Shown here one piece after another: positions 33,958 to 43,362 of a stretch of DNA of 64,000 nt. Under the pieces are notes generated by a model. That model did no database searches and was not told the origin of the DNA. It saw only the letters and a list, made by a program, of their open reading frames with translations. Each line of letters starts with the position of its first letter. The stretch's first letter is position 1. The position numbers and the translations under genes were made by a program. The stretch lies in NCBI RefSeq assembly GCF_028463985.1, contig NZ_CP116766.1:1426001-1490000 (forward strand), read 5' to 3'. This stretch comes from Neisseria lisongii. Lineage in GTDB: Bacteria > Pseudomonadota > Gammaproteobacteria > Burkholderiales > Neisseriaceae.

Positions 33958-34818
33958 TCAGCGTCGTTTCCGGCGCAAACGCCAGCGTTTGTAGCGGCTC
34001 AGAAACATCCATTTCAGCCGCAGCTTGACATCGTAGCCGACCGAGCCTGCGCCCAGAATCAGCAGCACTGAAGCGACGGGCAAGGCAAAATGGTGGCCGA
34101 TTGCCTGATAGCCCCATGCGCCGACCACGCCGCCGACCAGAAATGCCAGCATCATGCCGCACAATAATTTAATTTTCGGTTTGTTGGCATGGACATAGCG
34201 CAATTTCGGGTTGTGCTGCTTGGAATAATACAGCACTTTGGACAATTCGATGCCCAAATCGGTTGCCGAACCGGTCATGTGCGTGGAGCGGATGGCACCG
34301 CCCGAAAGCATGGTCATCACGGTATTGTGCATACCCATAATGAAACACAGTAAAAACAGGGCCAGCGAAGGCAAGACCAGTTCGCCCCAATCGATTTTCC
34401 AATGCAGCGCCGACACGCCGAACAGCCCGAAAATCATCAGATACACGGCTTCCAGCCACAATGAAAAGCCGAAACTGCCCCGAAAACGTTGCGCCTGCGC
34501 CCAAAACACGACCCAACTGGCGTGCATTGCGCCTGCCACAAAACTCAATACGCTGATAAAAATCACCAGCGATACGCCCCATTCTCCCAAATACAGCATA
34601 TCCGCCAAGAGCGACATCGAGCCGGTAACATGCGAGGTGTAGCGTGCCAGCGCAAAAAAGCCGCCGGCGTTAATCGCTCCCGCCAAAAACGCCATGATGT
34701 AGCCCAGAAAACGGAAACGGGCATCGGAAATATTCTGTTCGTGCAGATACGGGCGGTCTGCCTGCCAAAAAGACACCCGCCTCGGCTCGTGCCTGCTCCC
34801 GGAATGTTGTTTGCTCAT
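33958..34818 (-). CDS. DUF1275 (YoaK-type) membrane protein
   Basis: The 286-residue product has about six membrane segments. The family motifs are INAGGFFALARYTSHVTGSM near the start and the MGMHNTVMTMLSGGAIRSTH block with HMTG. A basic tail (YKRWRLRRKRR) ends it. Function of the family is unknown; transport has been proposed. ATG 34818 gives MSKQHSG. Single-gene unit. Confidence 0.85.
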   Translation of the reverse strand: MSKQHSGSRHEPRRVSFWQADRPYLHEQNISDARFRFLGYIMAFLAGAINAGGFFALARYTSHVTGSMSLLADMLYLGEWGVSLVIFISVLSFVAGAMHASWVVFWAQAQRFRGSFGFSLWLEAVYLMIFGLFGVSALHWKIDWGELVLPSLALFLLCFIMGMHNTVMTMLSGGAIRSTHMTGSATDLGIELSKVLYYSKQHNPKLRYVHANKPKIKLLCGMMLAFLVGGVVGAWGYQAIGHHFALPVASVLLILGAGSVGYDVKLRLKWMFLSRYKRWRLRRKRR

Positions 34819-34881
34819 ATAATGATATTTCTCTCTGAATACTGTGTCCGGCAAAACGCTTGATGCTTGATATTTAGATTA

Positions 34882-35126
34882 TATAGTGGATTCACTTTAA
34901 AAATATTACAACGCAAACTACCTTTTCCCAGTTTTAGCTTCGCAGAAACTCGCTACGCTCGTTTTGGCGAAACCTGCGGTTTTCAGACGGCATTTATGTG
35001 GAATTTAAAAAACACGTGCATGCGTGGGCAAGCACGCTACCCACCGTTTCCCGTCCTGCCGGTGGGAAGGGGTTAGGGAAAGAGTGGTTCACTTGGGTTG
35101 TAATATTTTTTGGTTAATTCACTATA
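34882..35126. mobile_element. TATAGTG-type miniature element, copy 2 (245 bp)
   Basis: TATAGTGGATTCACTTTAAA at the left and TTTTTTGGTTAATTCACTATA at the right are inverted repeats that extend, imperfectly, over about 33 bp (AAAATATTACAACGCAA against TTGGGTTGTAATATTT). The interior holds a DUS-linked repeat (34931-34992) and a block shared with copies 1, 3 and 4. It lies between the divergent DUF1275 gene and a small lipoprotein gene. Confidence 0.65.
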
Positions 35127-35203
35127 GCCTGCCGCCGCTTGCGCCGTCTGCCCGAAATGACGTACATTATCCCGACTTCCGTCCCAATCAGAAAGGAACA
35201 AAA

Positions 35204-35593
35204 ATGAAAACGCTTCGCTACGCCCTGCCCGCTGCCGCTGCGCTGCTGCTTGCCGCCTGCGCCGCCACGCCCGAACAGCTTGCCCAGCGTGCGGCGACGC
35301 AAAAACGTTACGAACAAAATCTGCAGCTGGCATTGGCGGCTCAGTGCGATCAAGAGACGGCTTTATTGATGCGCCGCCAGTTTGAGTTGAGCGAGCAGGC
35401 TGCGCCGTTGAGCGAAACCGACCAAGCCTTCCGCCTGCGTTATATCGATAAAACCAACGATCCGCTGTTTAAAGCCTGCTATCAAATGGCATGGCAAAAC
35501 TATATTTCCCAGCAGCAGCTGCGGGAAATCCGCTACCGTCGGGATTATTGGGACGATTATTATTATCCGTTCCGCCGTCCGCTTTGGTGGTGA
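35204..35593 (+). CDS. Small lipoprotein with tyrosine/arginine-rich tail, unknown function
   Basis: The 129-residue product has a signal ending LLLAAC (C19), a helical middle rich in Gln, Ala and Glu, and a C terminus RRDYWDDYYYPFRRPLWW that is unusually aromatic. The ATG at 35204 follows AGAAAGGAACAAAA. The frame opens earlier (35024) inside the miniature element but has no matching site there. No family recognised. Confidence 0.75.
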   Translation: MKTLRYALPAAAALLLAACAATPEQLAQRAATQKRYEQNLQLALAAQCDQETALLMRRQFELSEQAAPLSETDQAFRLRYIDKTNDPLFKACYQMAWQNYISQQQLREIRYRRDYWDDYYYPFRRPLWW

Positions 35594-35627
35594 GGCCGTC
35601 TGAAAAGCCGTTTTTCAGACGGCTTTT
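35594..35627. terminator. Inverted DUS terminator of the small lipoprotein gene
   Basis: GGCCGTCTGAAAA and TTTTTCAGACGGCTTTT with a tight loop and T-run, directly after the stop. Confidence 0.8.
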
Positions 35628-35719
35628 GCCATCTTGGCAACAAATCAAGTCCGCCCACTGTATCGCCGCCCGAATTCCGTTTACAATAAGCCCCCTGATT
35701 GATAACGACACACACTACC

Positions 35720-36646
35720 ATGAAAATCTGGTTCGGTCAGCGCCGTGTGCCTGACTTTTTGCAAGGCTCTGCCGTAACCATCGGCAATTTCGACGGCGTT
35801 CATCTCGGCCATCAGCATATTCTGCAACAACTCAAACGCAAGGCGGACGAATTGGGGCTGCCGGTGGTGGTTGTGGTATTCGAGCCGCAGCCCAAGGAAT
35901 TTTTTGCCAAACAAAACGCTCTGCCGCAGCCTTACCGCATTTCGCCGCTGCGTACCAAGCTGGAACTGCTGGCGCAAACCGGCTGCGTTGATGCGGTGTG
36001 GGTGCTGCGTTTCAACCGCCGCTTTGCCGCCATGAGTGCGCAGGACTTTATCGACCGGCTGCTGCGGCAACGGCTCAATACCCGCTATCTGCTGATTGGC
36101 GACGATTTCCGTTTCGGCTCGGGGCGGGAAGGCTGTTTCGAGATGTTGGCGGCGTGTCCGGATATGCAGACCGAGCGCACGCCTTCGGTGATTGTGGACG
36201 ACATCCGCACCAGCAGCACCGCCGTGCGTCAGGCACTTTCAGACGGCCTGCTGCCGTATGCCCGCAAGCTGTCGGGACACGATTATGTTTTAAGCGGCAA
36301 AGTGCGCCACGGTAAAAAACTCGGCCGCACCATCAATGCGCCCACCGCCAATATCCAGCTGCCGCCGCACCATTATCCGCTCAGCGGCGTGTTTGTGATT
36401 GAGGCGGACGGGGCATTCGGCACCCGCCGGGGGGTGGCGAGTTTCGGGCTGAATCCGACCGTCAGCAGCAGCAACCGGCAAAAGCTGGAAGTGCATTTGT
36501 TCGACTTTGACGGCAATCTCTACGGCTGCCGTCTGAATATCCGTTTTCTGCACAAGCTGCGGGACGAAGCCAAGTTCGACAGTTTGGACGATTTGAAGGA
36601 ACAAATCCGGCAAGACATCGCCGCCGCCCGTGCGTGGCTGCCTTAA
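35720..36646 (+). CDS. ribF: Bifunctional riboflavin kinase/FAD synthetase
   Basis: The 308-residue product phosphorylates riboflavin to FMN and adenylates it to FAD. The FAD synthetase domain (about residues 1-185) has the nucleotidyltransferase signature IGNFDGVHLGHQ and DDFRFGSGREG. The riboflavin kinase domain (about 185-308) has GKVRHGKKLGRTINAPTANI with the PTAN motif. ATG 35720 was preferred over an upstream TTG. It precedes ileS, the common ribF-ileS pairing. Confidence 0.95.
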   Translation: MKIWFGQRRVPDFLQGSAVTIGNFDGVHLGHQHILQQLKRKADELGLPVVVVVFEPQPKEFFAKQNALPQPYRISPLRTKLELLAQTGCVDAVWVLRFNRRFAAMSAQDFIDRLLRQRLNTRYLLIGDDFRFGSGREGCFEMLAACPDMQTERTPSVIVDDIRTSSTAVRQALSDGLLPYARKLSGHDYVLSGKVRHGKKLGRTINAPTANIQLPPHHYPLSGVFVIEADGAFGTRRGVASFGLNPTVSSSNRQKLEVHLFDFDGNLYGCRLNIRFLHKLRDEAKFDSLDDLKEQIRQDIAAARAWLP

Positions 36647-36774
36647 TCGTTTTACCCCTTATAAAAAACCGACAATTCCGATACAATAAGTTTTCCGATT
36701 TTTTATCCCGCAACGGTTTCTGCGAAGCCAAAACCGTTGCGGCAAACCACAACAAATCCCACCGAGATACCGAA

Positions 36775-39564
36775 ATGACCGATTACAGTAAAACCGTAAA
36801 CCTGCTTGAAAGCCCGTTCCCGATGCGGGGCAATCTGGCCAAGCGTGAACCTGCATGGCTGAAAAGCTGGTATGAACAAAAACGTTATCAAAAACTGCGC
36901 CAAATCGCCAAAGGCCGCCCGAAATTCATTCTTCACGACGGCCCGCCGTATGCCAACGGCGATATCCACACCGGCCATGCCGTCAATAAAATCCTGAAAG
37001 ACATCATTATCCGCAGCAAAACCCAAGCCGGTTTTGATGCGCCCTACGTTCCGGGCTGGGACTGCCACGGCCTGCCGATTGAAGTGATGGTGGAAAAGCT
37101 GCACGGTAAAGATATGCCCAAAGCCCGTTTCCGGGAACTCTGCCGGGAATACGCCGCCGAACAGATTGCCCGCCAGAAAAAAGACTTTATCCGCTTGGGC
37201 GTATTGGGCGACTGGGACAACCCTTATCTGACCATGGATTTTAAAACCGAAGCCGACACGGTGCGTACTTTGGGCGAAATCTACCAATCGGGCTATCTCT
37301 ACCGAGGTGCCAAACCGGTTCAATTCTGCTTGGACTGCGGCTCGTCTCTGGCGGAAGCCGAAGTCGAATATAAAGACAAAATCTCGCCTGCGATTGATGT
37401 GGCCTATCTGTTTAAAGACAACGCCGCCCTTGCCGCCGCATTCGGTTTGGACAACATTGACGGCGAAGCCTTTGCCGTGATTTGGACAACCACGCCGTGG
37501 ACTTTGCCCGCCAGTCAAGCGATTTCCGCCGGTGCCGATGTGGTGTACCAACTGATCGATACGCCGAAAGGCAAGCTGGTGCTGGCAAAAGATTTGGCCG
37601 AAGATGCGCTCAAACGCTATCAGTTTTCAGACGGCCTTGCCGTGTTGGCGGAAACCACCGGCGACAAGCTGGAAAACCTGCATCTCAACCACCCGTTTAT
37701 CGAGCGTGATATTCCGCTGCTCAACGGCGAACACGTTACCACCGATGCCGGTACCGGCTTGGTACATACCGCACCGGCGCACGGCTTGGAAGACTATTTC
37801 GTCTGCAACAAATACGGCATCGAACTCTATAATCCGGTCAATGCCGAAGGCCGCTACACCGCCGAAGTTCCCCGTGTTGCCGGCATGACCGTGTGGGATG
37901 CCAATCCGGTAATTCTCGACTGGCTGCAGGAAGAAAACCGCCTGCTGGCAAGCAGCAAGCTGGAACACAGCTACGCCCACTGCTGGCGGCACAAAACCCC
38001 GCTGATCTACCGTGCCACCGGCCAATGGTTTATCGGCATGGACAAAGCCGGCACAGACGGCAAAACCCTGCGCAACAAAGCCATGAAAGCGGTGGACGAT
38101 ACCGAATTTTTCCCGTCTTGGGGCCGAGCTCGCTTAGAAGCCATGATTGAAGGCCGTCCGGACTGGGTCGTTTCCCGCCAACGCTACTGGGGTACGCCGA
38201 TGACTTTCTTTGTCCACAAAGAAACCGGCGAGCTGCACCCGAATTCCGCCGAACTGTTGGAACAAGTCGCCCAGCGCATCGAGAAAAAAGGCATCGAAGC
38301 CTGGTTCGAACTCGATAAAAGCGAACTCTTAAGCGCCGAAGACTGCGAACAATACGACAAACTCTCCGACACCATGGACGTTTGGTTCGACTCCGGCTCA
38401 ACCCACTACGCCGTGTTGAAACAGCGTGAAGAATTGGCATGGCCCGCCGACCTCTACCTCGAAGGCAGCGACCAACACCGCGGCTGGTTCCAATCCTCCA
38501 TGCTCACCGGCTGCGCTTCCTCTTTGGGCCGCGCACCGTACAAACAGCTGCTGACCCACGGTTTCGTCGTCGATCAAAACGGCCGCAAAATGTCGAAATC
38601 CATCGGCAACGTGGTTGCCCCGCAGGAAGTGTACAACGAATTCGGCGCCGACATTCTGCGCCTGTGGGTCGCCTCCACCGACTATTCGGGCGAATTGGCA
38701 TTGTCTAAAGAAATCCTCAAACGAGTAACCGAAAGCTACCGCCGCATCCGCAACACCCTGAGCTTCCTGTTTGCCAACCTGAGCGACTTCAACCCCATCG
38801 AACACGCCGTACCGCAGGACCAAATGGTCGAAATCGACCGCTACGCCCTGATTCTGGCACGCCGTCTGCAAGAACGCTTAGCAGGCGACTACTACCCCCG
38901 CTACACCTTCCATCTGGCGGTGAAAGACATTGTTGCCTTCTGCTCCGAAGACTTGGGCGCATTCTACCTCGACATTCTGAAAGACCGCCTCTACACCACA
39001 CAGGCCGACAGCCACGCCCGCCGCAGCGCCCAAACAGCACTGTACCACATCACCCGCAGCCTCGTATTGCTGATTGCTCCGGTATTGTGTTTCACCGGCG
39101 AAGAAGCATGGGACATCATCGGCGGCGGCGAAGAAGACAGCGTCCTCTTCCACACATGGCACGAATTCCCAAGCATTCCGGAAAAAAGCGAAGCCGCATT
39201 GGTGGAAAAATGGAACCGCCTGCGCCAAGTACGGGAAGCCGTTACCGCCGCCATCGAACCGCTGCGCAGCGACAAAACCGTCGGCTCGTCGCTGCAGGCC
39301 GAAGTGGCCATCACCGCCCCCGAAGACGTGTATCAGGCACTGGAAACCCTCGGCAGCGAACTGCGTTTCGCCCTGCTGGTATCCAAAGCCGAACTGACCA
39401 AAGGCAGCGAACTGACCGTCAGCGCCAAAGCCAGCACCGGCAAAAAATGCGAACGCTGCTGGCACTACACCGACGATGTCGGCACCGTCGCAGGCCATGA
39501 AACCATCTGCAAACGCTGTGCAGACAACGTCGAAGGCAAAGGCGAAGAACGCCATTACGCCTGA
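36775..39564 (+). CDS. ileS: Isoleucine--tRNA ligase
   Basis: The 929-residue class Ia synthetase charges tRNA-Ile. The HIGH-type motif is GDIHTGHA at 62-69 and KMSKS is in GRKMSKSIGN at about 600. The editing domain lies between them (VIWTTTPWTLPASQ). The C-terminal zinc finger CERCWHY and CKRCADN is intact. ATG 36775 fits the conserved MTDYSKTVNL; the frame runs back into ribF but that part is not conserved. An inverted DUS terminator follows. Confidence 0.96.
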   Translation: MTDYSKTVNLLESPFPMRGNLAKREPAWLKSWYEQKRYQKLRQIAKGRPKFILHDGPPYANGDIHTGHAVNKILKDIIIRSKTQAGFDAPYVPGWDCHGLPIEVMVEKLHGKDMPKARFRELCREYAAEQIARQKKDFIRLGVLGDWDNPYLTMDFKTEADTVRTLGEIYQSGYLYRGAKPVQFCLDCGSSLAEAEVEYKDKISPAIDVAYLFKDNAALAAAFGLDNIDGEAFAVIWTTTPWTLPASQAISAGADVVYQLIDTPKGKLVLAKDLAEDALKRYQFSDGLAVLAETTGDKLENLHLNHPFIERDIPLLNGEHVTTDAGTGLVHTAPAHGLEDYFVCNKYGIELYNPVNAEGRYTAEVPRVAGMTVWDANPVILDWLQEENRLLASSKLEHSYAHCWRHKTPLIYRATGQWFIGMDKAGTDGKTLRNKAMKAVDDTEFFPSWGRARLEAMIEGRPDWVVSRQRYWGTPMTFFVHKETGELHPNSAELLEQVAQRIEKKGIEAWFELDKSELLSAEDCEQYDKLSDTMDVWFDSGSTHYAVLKQREELAWPADLYLEGSDQHRGWFQSSMLTGCASSLGRAPYKQLLTHGFVVDQNGRKMSKSIGNVVAPQEVYNEFGADILRLWVASTDYSGELALSKEILKRVTESYRRIRNTLSFLFANLSDFNPIEHAVPQDQMVEIDRYALILARRLQERLAGDYYPRYTFHLAVKDIVAFCSEDLGAFYLDILKDRLYTTQADSHARRSAQTALYHITRSLVLLIAPVLCFTGEEAWDIIGGGEEDSVLFHTWHEFPSIPEKSEAALVEKWNRLRQVREAVTAAIEPLRSDKTVGSSLQAEVAITAPEDVYQALETLGSELRFALLVSKAELTKGSELTVSAKASTGKKCERCWHYTDDVGTVAGHETICKRCADNVEGKGEERHYA

Positions 39565-39594
39565 TAACGCCTAACCCGCTTCAGCAATAAACCA

Positions 39595-39628
39595 CAGGCC
39601 GTCTGAAAATCGATTTTCAGACGGCCTG
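39595..39628. terminator. Inverted DUS terminator of ileS
   Basis: CAGGCCGTCTGAAAA and TTTTCAGACGGCCTG separated by four bases, 31 bases past the stop. Confidence 0.8.
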
Positions 39629-39689
39629 TTTCTATTGTTTCTATCGTGAAACAACCCTGTTTCACGGCATCTCCAAACGGCAAATCAAT

Positions 39690-39722
39690 GCCATAGTACT
39701 TTATCGGAAATTACACTATAAT
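39690..39722. repeat. TATAGTG-ended short repeat upstream of the permease
   Basis: It is the near-identical inverted counterpart of 20628-20658 and ends ATTACACTATAAT, so it also supplies a TATAAT upstream of the permease gene. Confidence 0.5.
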
Positions 39723-39764
39723 GTGCCTTAACAAATTTTAATACACAATAGAGGCCGTCTGAAA

Positions 39765-41006
39765 ATGTCCACCAAAACCCCGTCGCTGTTTGGCGGCTCG
39801 ATGATTATCGCCGGTACGATTATCGGTGCCGGTATGCTCGCCAACCCCACCGCCACTTCAGGCGTATGGTTCACCGGCTCGCTGCTGGTGCTGCTCTACA
39901 CTTGGTTTTCCATGCTCTCCAGCGGGCTGATGATTCTGGAAGTCAATACCCATTATCCGCACGGAGCCAGTTTTGACACCATGGTCAAAGACTTGCTCGG
40001 CAACACTTTAAACATTATCAACGGCTTGGCAGTCGCATTCGTCCTCTACCTGCTGACTTATGCCTATATCTTTGTCGGCGGCGATTTGACGGCGCAAGGC
40101 TTGGGCAGTTTGAGCGGACAAGACGTGGCGCTTCCGGTTGGCCAGTTGGTGTTTTTCGGCATTTTGGCGTTTTGCGTGTGGCTCTCTACCCGTTTGGTGG
40201 ACCGCCTGACCAGCGTCTTAATCGGCGGCATGGTGATTACTTTTTTCTGGGCAACAGGCGGGCTGATGACCCATGTCAAACTACCGGTTCTGCTCGACAG
40301 CGCCGCACCCGCAGACACACATTACTGGATTTACGCCGCCACTGCACTCCCCGTCTGTCTCGCTTCGTTCGGCTTTCACGGCAACGTATCCAGCCTGTTG
40401 AAATACTTTCGGGGCGATGCCCCAAAAGTCGCCAAAGCCCTGAAAGCCGGTACGCTGATTGCGTTGGTGATTTATATCTTGTGGCAGCTCTCGATTCACG
40501 GCAACCTACCCCGCTATGCGTTTGCGCCGGTGATTGCCGCCGAAGGCAAAGTATCGGTTTTAATTGAAACCCTGTCGCAGTTCGTGCCGACCGGCAGCAT
40601 GGATTTGATTTTATCCTTCTTCGCCTATATGGCGATTGCCACCTCGTTCCTCGGCGTAACCTTGGGTCTGTTCGACTACATTGCCGATATTTTCAAATGG
40701 AACGACAGCGCCGTCGGCCGCAGCAAAACCGCCGCCCTAACCTTCTTGCCGCCGCTGATCTGCTGTCTGCTGTTCCCGACTGGCTTCGTTACCGCCATCG
40801 GCTACGTCGGTTTGGCCGCCACCATCTGGACAGCACTGATTCCCGCAATGCTGCTCTACCGTGCCAGACAAAAATTCGGCGCAGGCCGCAGCTACCAAGT
40901 TCAAGGCGGCGTGGCACTGATGATTTGGGTGTTCCTGTTCGGCATCGTCAATATCGCCGCCCAAATCCTCAGCCAGCTCGAACTGGTTCCCGTATTCAAA
41001 GGCTGA
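39765..41006 (+). CDS. Aromatic amino acid permease (Mtr/TnaB/TyrP family)
   Basis: The 413-residue protein has eleven predicted membrane segments and the N-terminal signature GGSMIIAGTIIGAGMLANP of the tryptophan/tyrosine-specific transporter family. LPVCLASFGFHGN is another family block. It should import Trp or Tyr with protons; the exact substrate cannot be told from sequence alone. It begins immediately after a DUS, whose AAA runs into the ATG, and it is followed by an inverted DUS (TTTTCAGACGGCCTG). Confidence 0.85.
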   Translation: MSTKTPSLFGGSMIIAGTIIGAGMLANPTATSGVWFTGSLLVLLYTWFSMLSSGLMILEVNTHYPHGASFDTMVKDLLGNTLNIINGLAVAFVLYLLTYAYIFVGGDLTAQGLGSLSGQDVALPVGQLVFFGILAFCVWLSTRLVDRLTSVLIGGMVITFFWATGGLMTHVKLPVLLDSAAPADTHYWIYAATALPVCLASFGFHGNVSSLLKYFRGDAPKVAKALKAGTLIALVIYILWQLSIHGNLPRYAFAPVIAAEGKVSVLIETLSQFVPTGSMDLILSFFAYMAIATSFLGVTLGLFDYIADIFKWNDSAVGRSKTAALTFLPPLICCLLFPTGFVTAIGYVGLAATIWTALIPAMLLYRARQKFGAGRSYQVQGGVALMIWVFLFGIVNIAAQILSQLELVPVFKG

Positions 41007-41080
41007 TTTTCAGACGGCCTGATGCGGAAAAGACGGCGGAAAATATTTCCGCCGTCCCAACAACACCTTTGGACACCGCC

Positions 41081-41572
41081 ATGTACGACCATATCCGCTT
41101 CCACACCGACGAAGACTACCCCGCCGACCTACCGCCCGAACACGCCGCCACCCATATCGGCATGTATTGGCGCTGGGCAGCCAGTCAAGGCCTGCACAAT
41201 CCCGTGTGGCAAAACACCCCCGAAACCGCCGCCGACTTCGCCGCCATGCAGTCCGGCACCATCAGCGGTGCCGCTTTCCTGCTCAAACACATGGACGGCG
41301 CACTCACGCCCGACGACTTCAACGAATCAGGCCGCCGCTTCACCGAATTTTATTACGACGACGAAGAAGACGGTTACGGCAGCTTTATGGAAGATTACAT
41401 CCGCACCCTCGACACCCCGTCGCTCGGCGGGCTGTACCACGTTGCCGACAACGCCGAAAACTATGCTAAACTTGCCCCCGTTTTTCAGACGGCCTTTACC
41501 CGCTGGCAAAACAGCCTAAAACCAGATTCCCCCATCAAACAGCCCGCCCAAACCGGCAACGACACATTATGA
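41081..41572 (+). CDS. DUF7832-like protein, unknown function
   Basis: The 163-residue acidic soluble protein begins MYDHIRFHTDEDYPADLPPE, followed by ATHIGMYWRWAASQGL, which I associate with the DUF7832 family of small proteins, often scattered near immunity-type genes. No enzymatic motif is seen. An internal segment reads FQTAF from a DUS. The stop overlaps the glycosyltransferase start (ATGA), so the two are translationally coupled. Confidence 0.6.
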   Translation: MYDHIRFHTDEDYPADLPPEHAATHIGMYWRWAASQGLHNPVWQNTPETAADFAAMQSGTISGAAFLLKHMDGALTPDDFNESGRRFTEFYYDDEEDGYGSFMEDYIRTLDTPSLGGLYHVADNAENYAKLAPVFQTAFTRWQNSLKPDSPIKQPAQTGNDTL

Positions 41573-42630
41573 AAACGCCTCTCGACATCTGCGTCAACCG
41601 CTTCCGCCCCGGCGGCGGCATGGAAAGCTACACCTTTGATTTAGTACGCGGATTTTCCGACATTGCCGACATCACCGTATTCGCCGCCTACATCGACAGC
41701 AGCGTGCCGGAATACGCCCAAACCGCCACGCAGCTGATCCGTCAAAAACACATTCCGAAAAAACTGCGGCCGTTTTGGTTCAGCAAGCAGCTTGAGAAAG
41801 CCAGAAAAGGCAGAAACATTCCGCTGATTGCCTGCAACCAAAGCGATCACGCCGATATTTTCATCTGCGGCGGCACACACTTAGGCTATCTTGCCGCCAT
41901 GGGTCAATCCGCCAATTTAATCGACCGCCTCGCCATACACCGCAACCGCAGCAACTACGCCAGCGCCCGCCTGATTATGGCACATTCACACTTAATGAAA
42001 CGGGAACTGATCGAACTTTACGGCATTTCGCCCGACAAAATCCGTGTCGTCCACCCGCCTGCAGACACCGCACGTTTCCGACCGGCAGCAGACGAAACCG
42101 AAATCCGCCACACACGGCAACGCTACGGTTTTCAAGACCACGAAACCGTATTTCTATTTCCCTCGACAGGCCACAAACGCAAAGGCTTGGATTTGCTCGC
42201 CGCCTTTTTCGAGCAAACCGATTTACCGGTCAAACTGGCAGTTGCCGGTTCGCCACTCCCCCGCCCGATGAAAAACGTCATCGGTTTGGGCTTCTGCAAC
42301 AATATGCCCGAACTCTACCGAGCCGCCGACTTCACCATCATGGCCTCACTTTACGAGCCATTCGGTTTGGTCGGCGTAGAATCGGTTTTGTGCGGCACAC
42401 GGGTCGTATTGGCCGACAATATGGCATGCAGCGAAGTATTAAACAGCCATGCCGGCTTTTTCTTTTCCCGCCAAAATCCCGCAACCTTGGCACAAGCCGT
42501 AGCACAGGCGGTTACGCTCAAACAGAGCGGCCGCCATAAAATAACCGACCCGATGTCGGCATTGGATTACCGGCCGGATTTGGCACACCATATCCGCCAA
42601 ACGCAGGCGATGTTGGCAGAATGCCGCTGA
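41569..42630 (+). CDS. Glycosyltransferase family 4
   Basis: The 353-residue GT-B enzyme resembles lipopolysaccharide-core transferases. The N-terminal loop RFRPGGGMESYTFDLVRG, a mid-region VHPPADTARFRP, FLFPSTGHKRKGLDLLA and the C-terminal EPFGLVGVE (E-x7-E) retaining-GT motif are clear. No signal or membrane segment is present, so it should act at the cytoplasmic face. Acceptor and sugar are unknown; the next gene being gmhB suggests a heptose-containing or other lipooligosaccharide acceptor. The start overlaps the upstream stop. Confidence 0.82.
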   Translation: MKTPLDICVNRFRPGGGMESYTFDLVRGFSDIADITVFAAYIDSSVPEYAQTATQLIRQKHIPKKLRPFWFSKQLEKARKGRNIPLIACNQSDHADIFICGGTHLGYLAAMGQSANLIDRLAIHRNRSNYASARLIMAHSHLMKRELIELYGISPDKIRVVHPPADTARFRPAADETEIRHTRQRYGFQDHETVFLFPSTGHKRKGLDLLAAFFEQTDLPVKLAVAGSPLPRPMKNVIGLGFCNNMPELYRAADFTIMASLYEPFGLVGVESVLCGTRVVLADNMACSEVLNSHAGFFFSRQNPATLAQAVAQAVTLKQSGRHKITDPMSALDYRPDLAHHIRQTQAMLAECR

Positions 42631-42676
42631 AGCCGTCTGAAAACCCCGTTATCAAACCACAAACCACCCAAATACC

Positions 42677-43237
42677 ATGAAACTCATCATTCTCGACCGA
42701 GACGGCGTGATTAATCAAGACCGAGACGATTTTGTCAAATCCGCTGACGAGTGGATTCCGCTCGAAGGCAGCATGGATGCCATCGCCTTTCTGACCGAAG
42801 CGGGCTACACCGTTGCCGTGGCGACCAACCAATCCGGCATCGGCCGCAAATACTTTACCATTCAGGATTTAACCGAAATGCACGCCAAAATGCACCGTTT
42901 GATCGTGCAGGCCGGCGGTGTGATTGACGGCATCTGGTTTTGCCCGCATTTAGCAGACGACCATTGCCGATGCCGCAAACCGGCACCGGGCATGATTCAG
43001 GACATTATCGAACGCTTCAAAGCCGACCCCGAACAAACCTGGCTGGTCGGCGACAGTCTGCGGGATTTGCAGGCGATTGACGCAGTTGGCGGCAAAGCGG
43101 CGCTGGTACTCACCGGAAAAGGCAAAAAAACCTTGTCGGAAAAAGAACACGAACTACCGGAAAATACGCAGATTTTTGACGATTTGCTGGCATTTGCCAA
43201 TTATCTTACCCAAACCGACCACAGCGAAGCCGTCTGA
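42677..43237 (+). CDS. gmhB: D-glycero-beta-D-manno-heptose 1,7-bisphosphate 7-phosphatase
   Basis: The 186-residue HAD phosphatase makes heptose 1-phosphate for ADP-heptose and lipooligosaccharide inner core. LILDRDGVINQD is motif I, VATNQSGIGRKYF motif II, and a zinc-binding CPHLADDHCRCRKP loop is present; GDSLRDLQA is the last motif. The final codons GAAGCCGTCTGA (Glu-Ala-Val-stop) belong to a DUS. plsC follows after a repeat-filled spacer, the gmhB-nlaA order known in Neisseria. Confidence 0.93.
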   Translation: MKLIILDRDGVINQDRDDFVKSADEWIPLEGSMDAIAFLTEAGYTVAVATNQSGIGRKYFTIQDLTEMHAKMHRLIVQAGGVIDGIWFCPHLADDHCRCRKPAPGMIQDIIERFKADPEQTWLVGDSLRDLQAIDAVGGKAALVLTGKGKKTLSEKEHELPENTQIFDDLLAFANYLTQTDHSEAV

Positions 43238-43343
43238 AAACGAATGAAATGAGTTTCTGCGAAGCTAAAACGAGTAAAGCGAGTTTCTGCGAAGCTAAAA
43301 CAGAATACCGTTTCCGCCCGCCAACCCCATTTTTCAGACGGCC
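43227..43343. repeat. DUS-bounded ~30-bp tandem repeat between gmhB and plsC
   Basis: AAGCCGTCTGAAAA and TTTTTCAGACGGCCT enclose two adjacent units, each reading CGANTNAANNGAGTTTCTGC and GAAGCTAAAA. The left DUS also carries the gmhB stop. Confidence 0.75.
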
Positions 43344-43362
43344 TATCAAATATTAAAACATT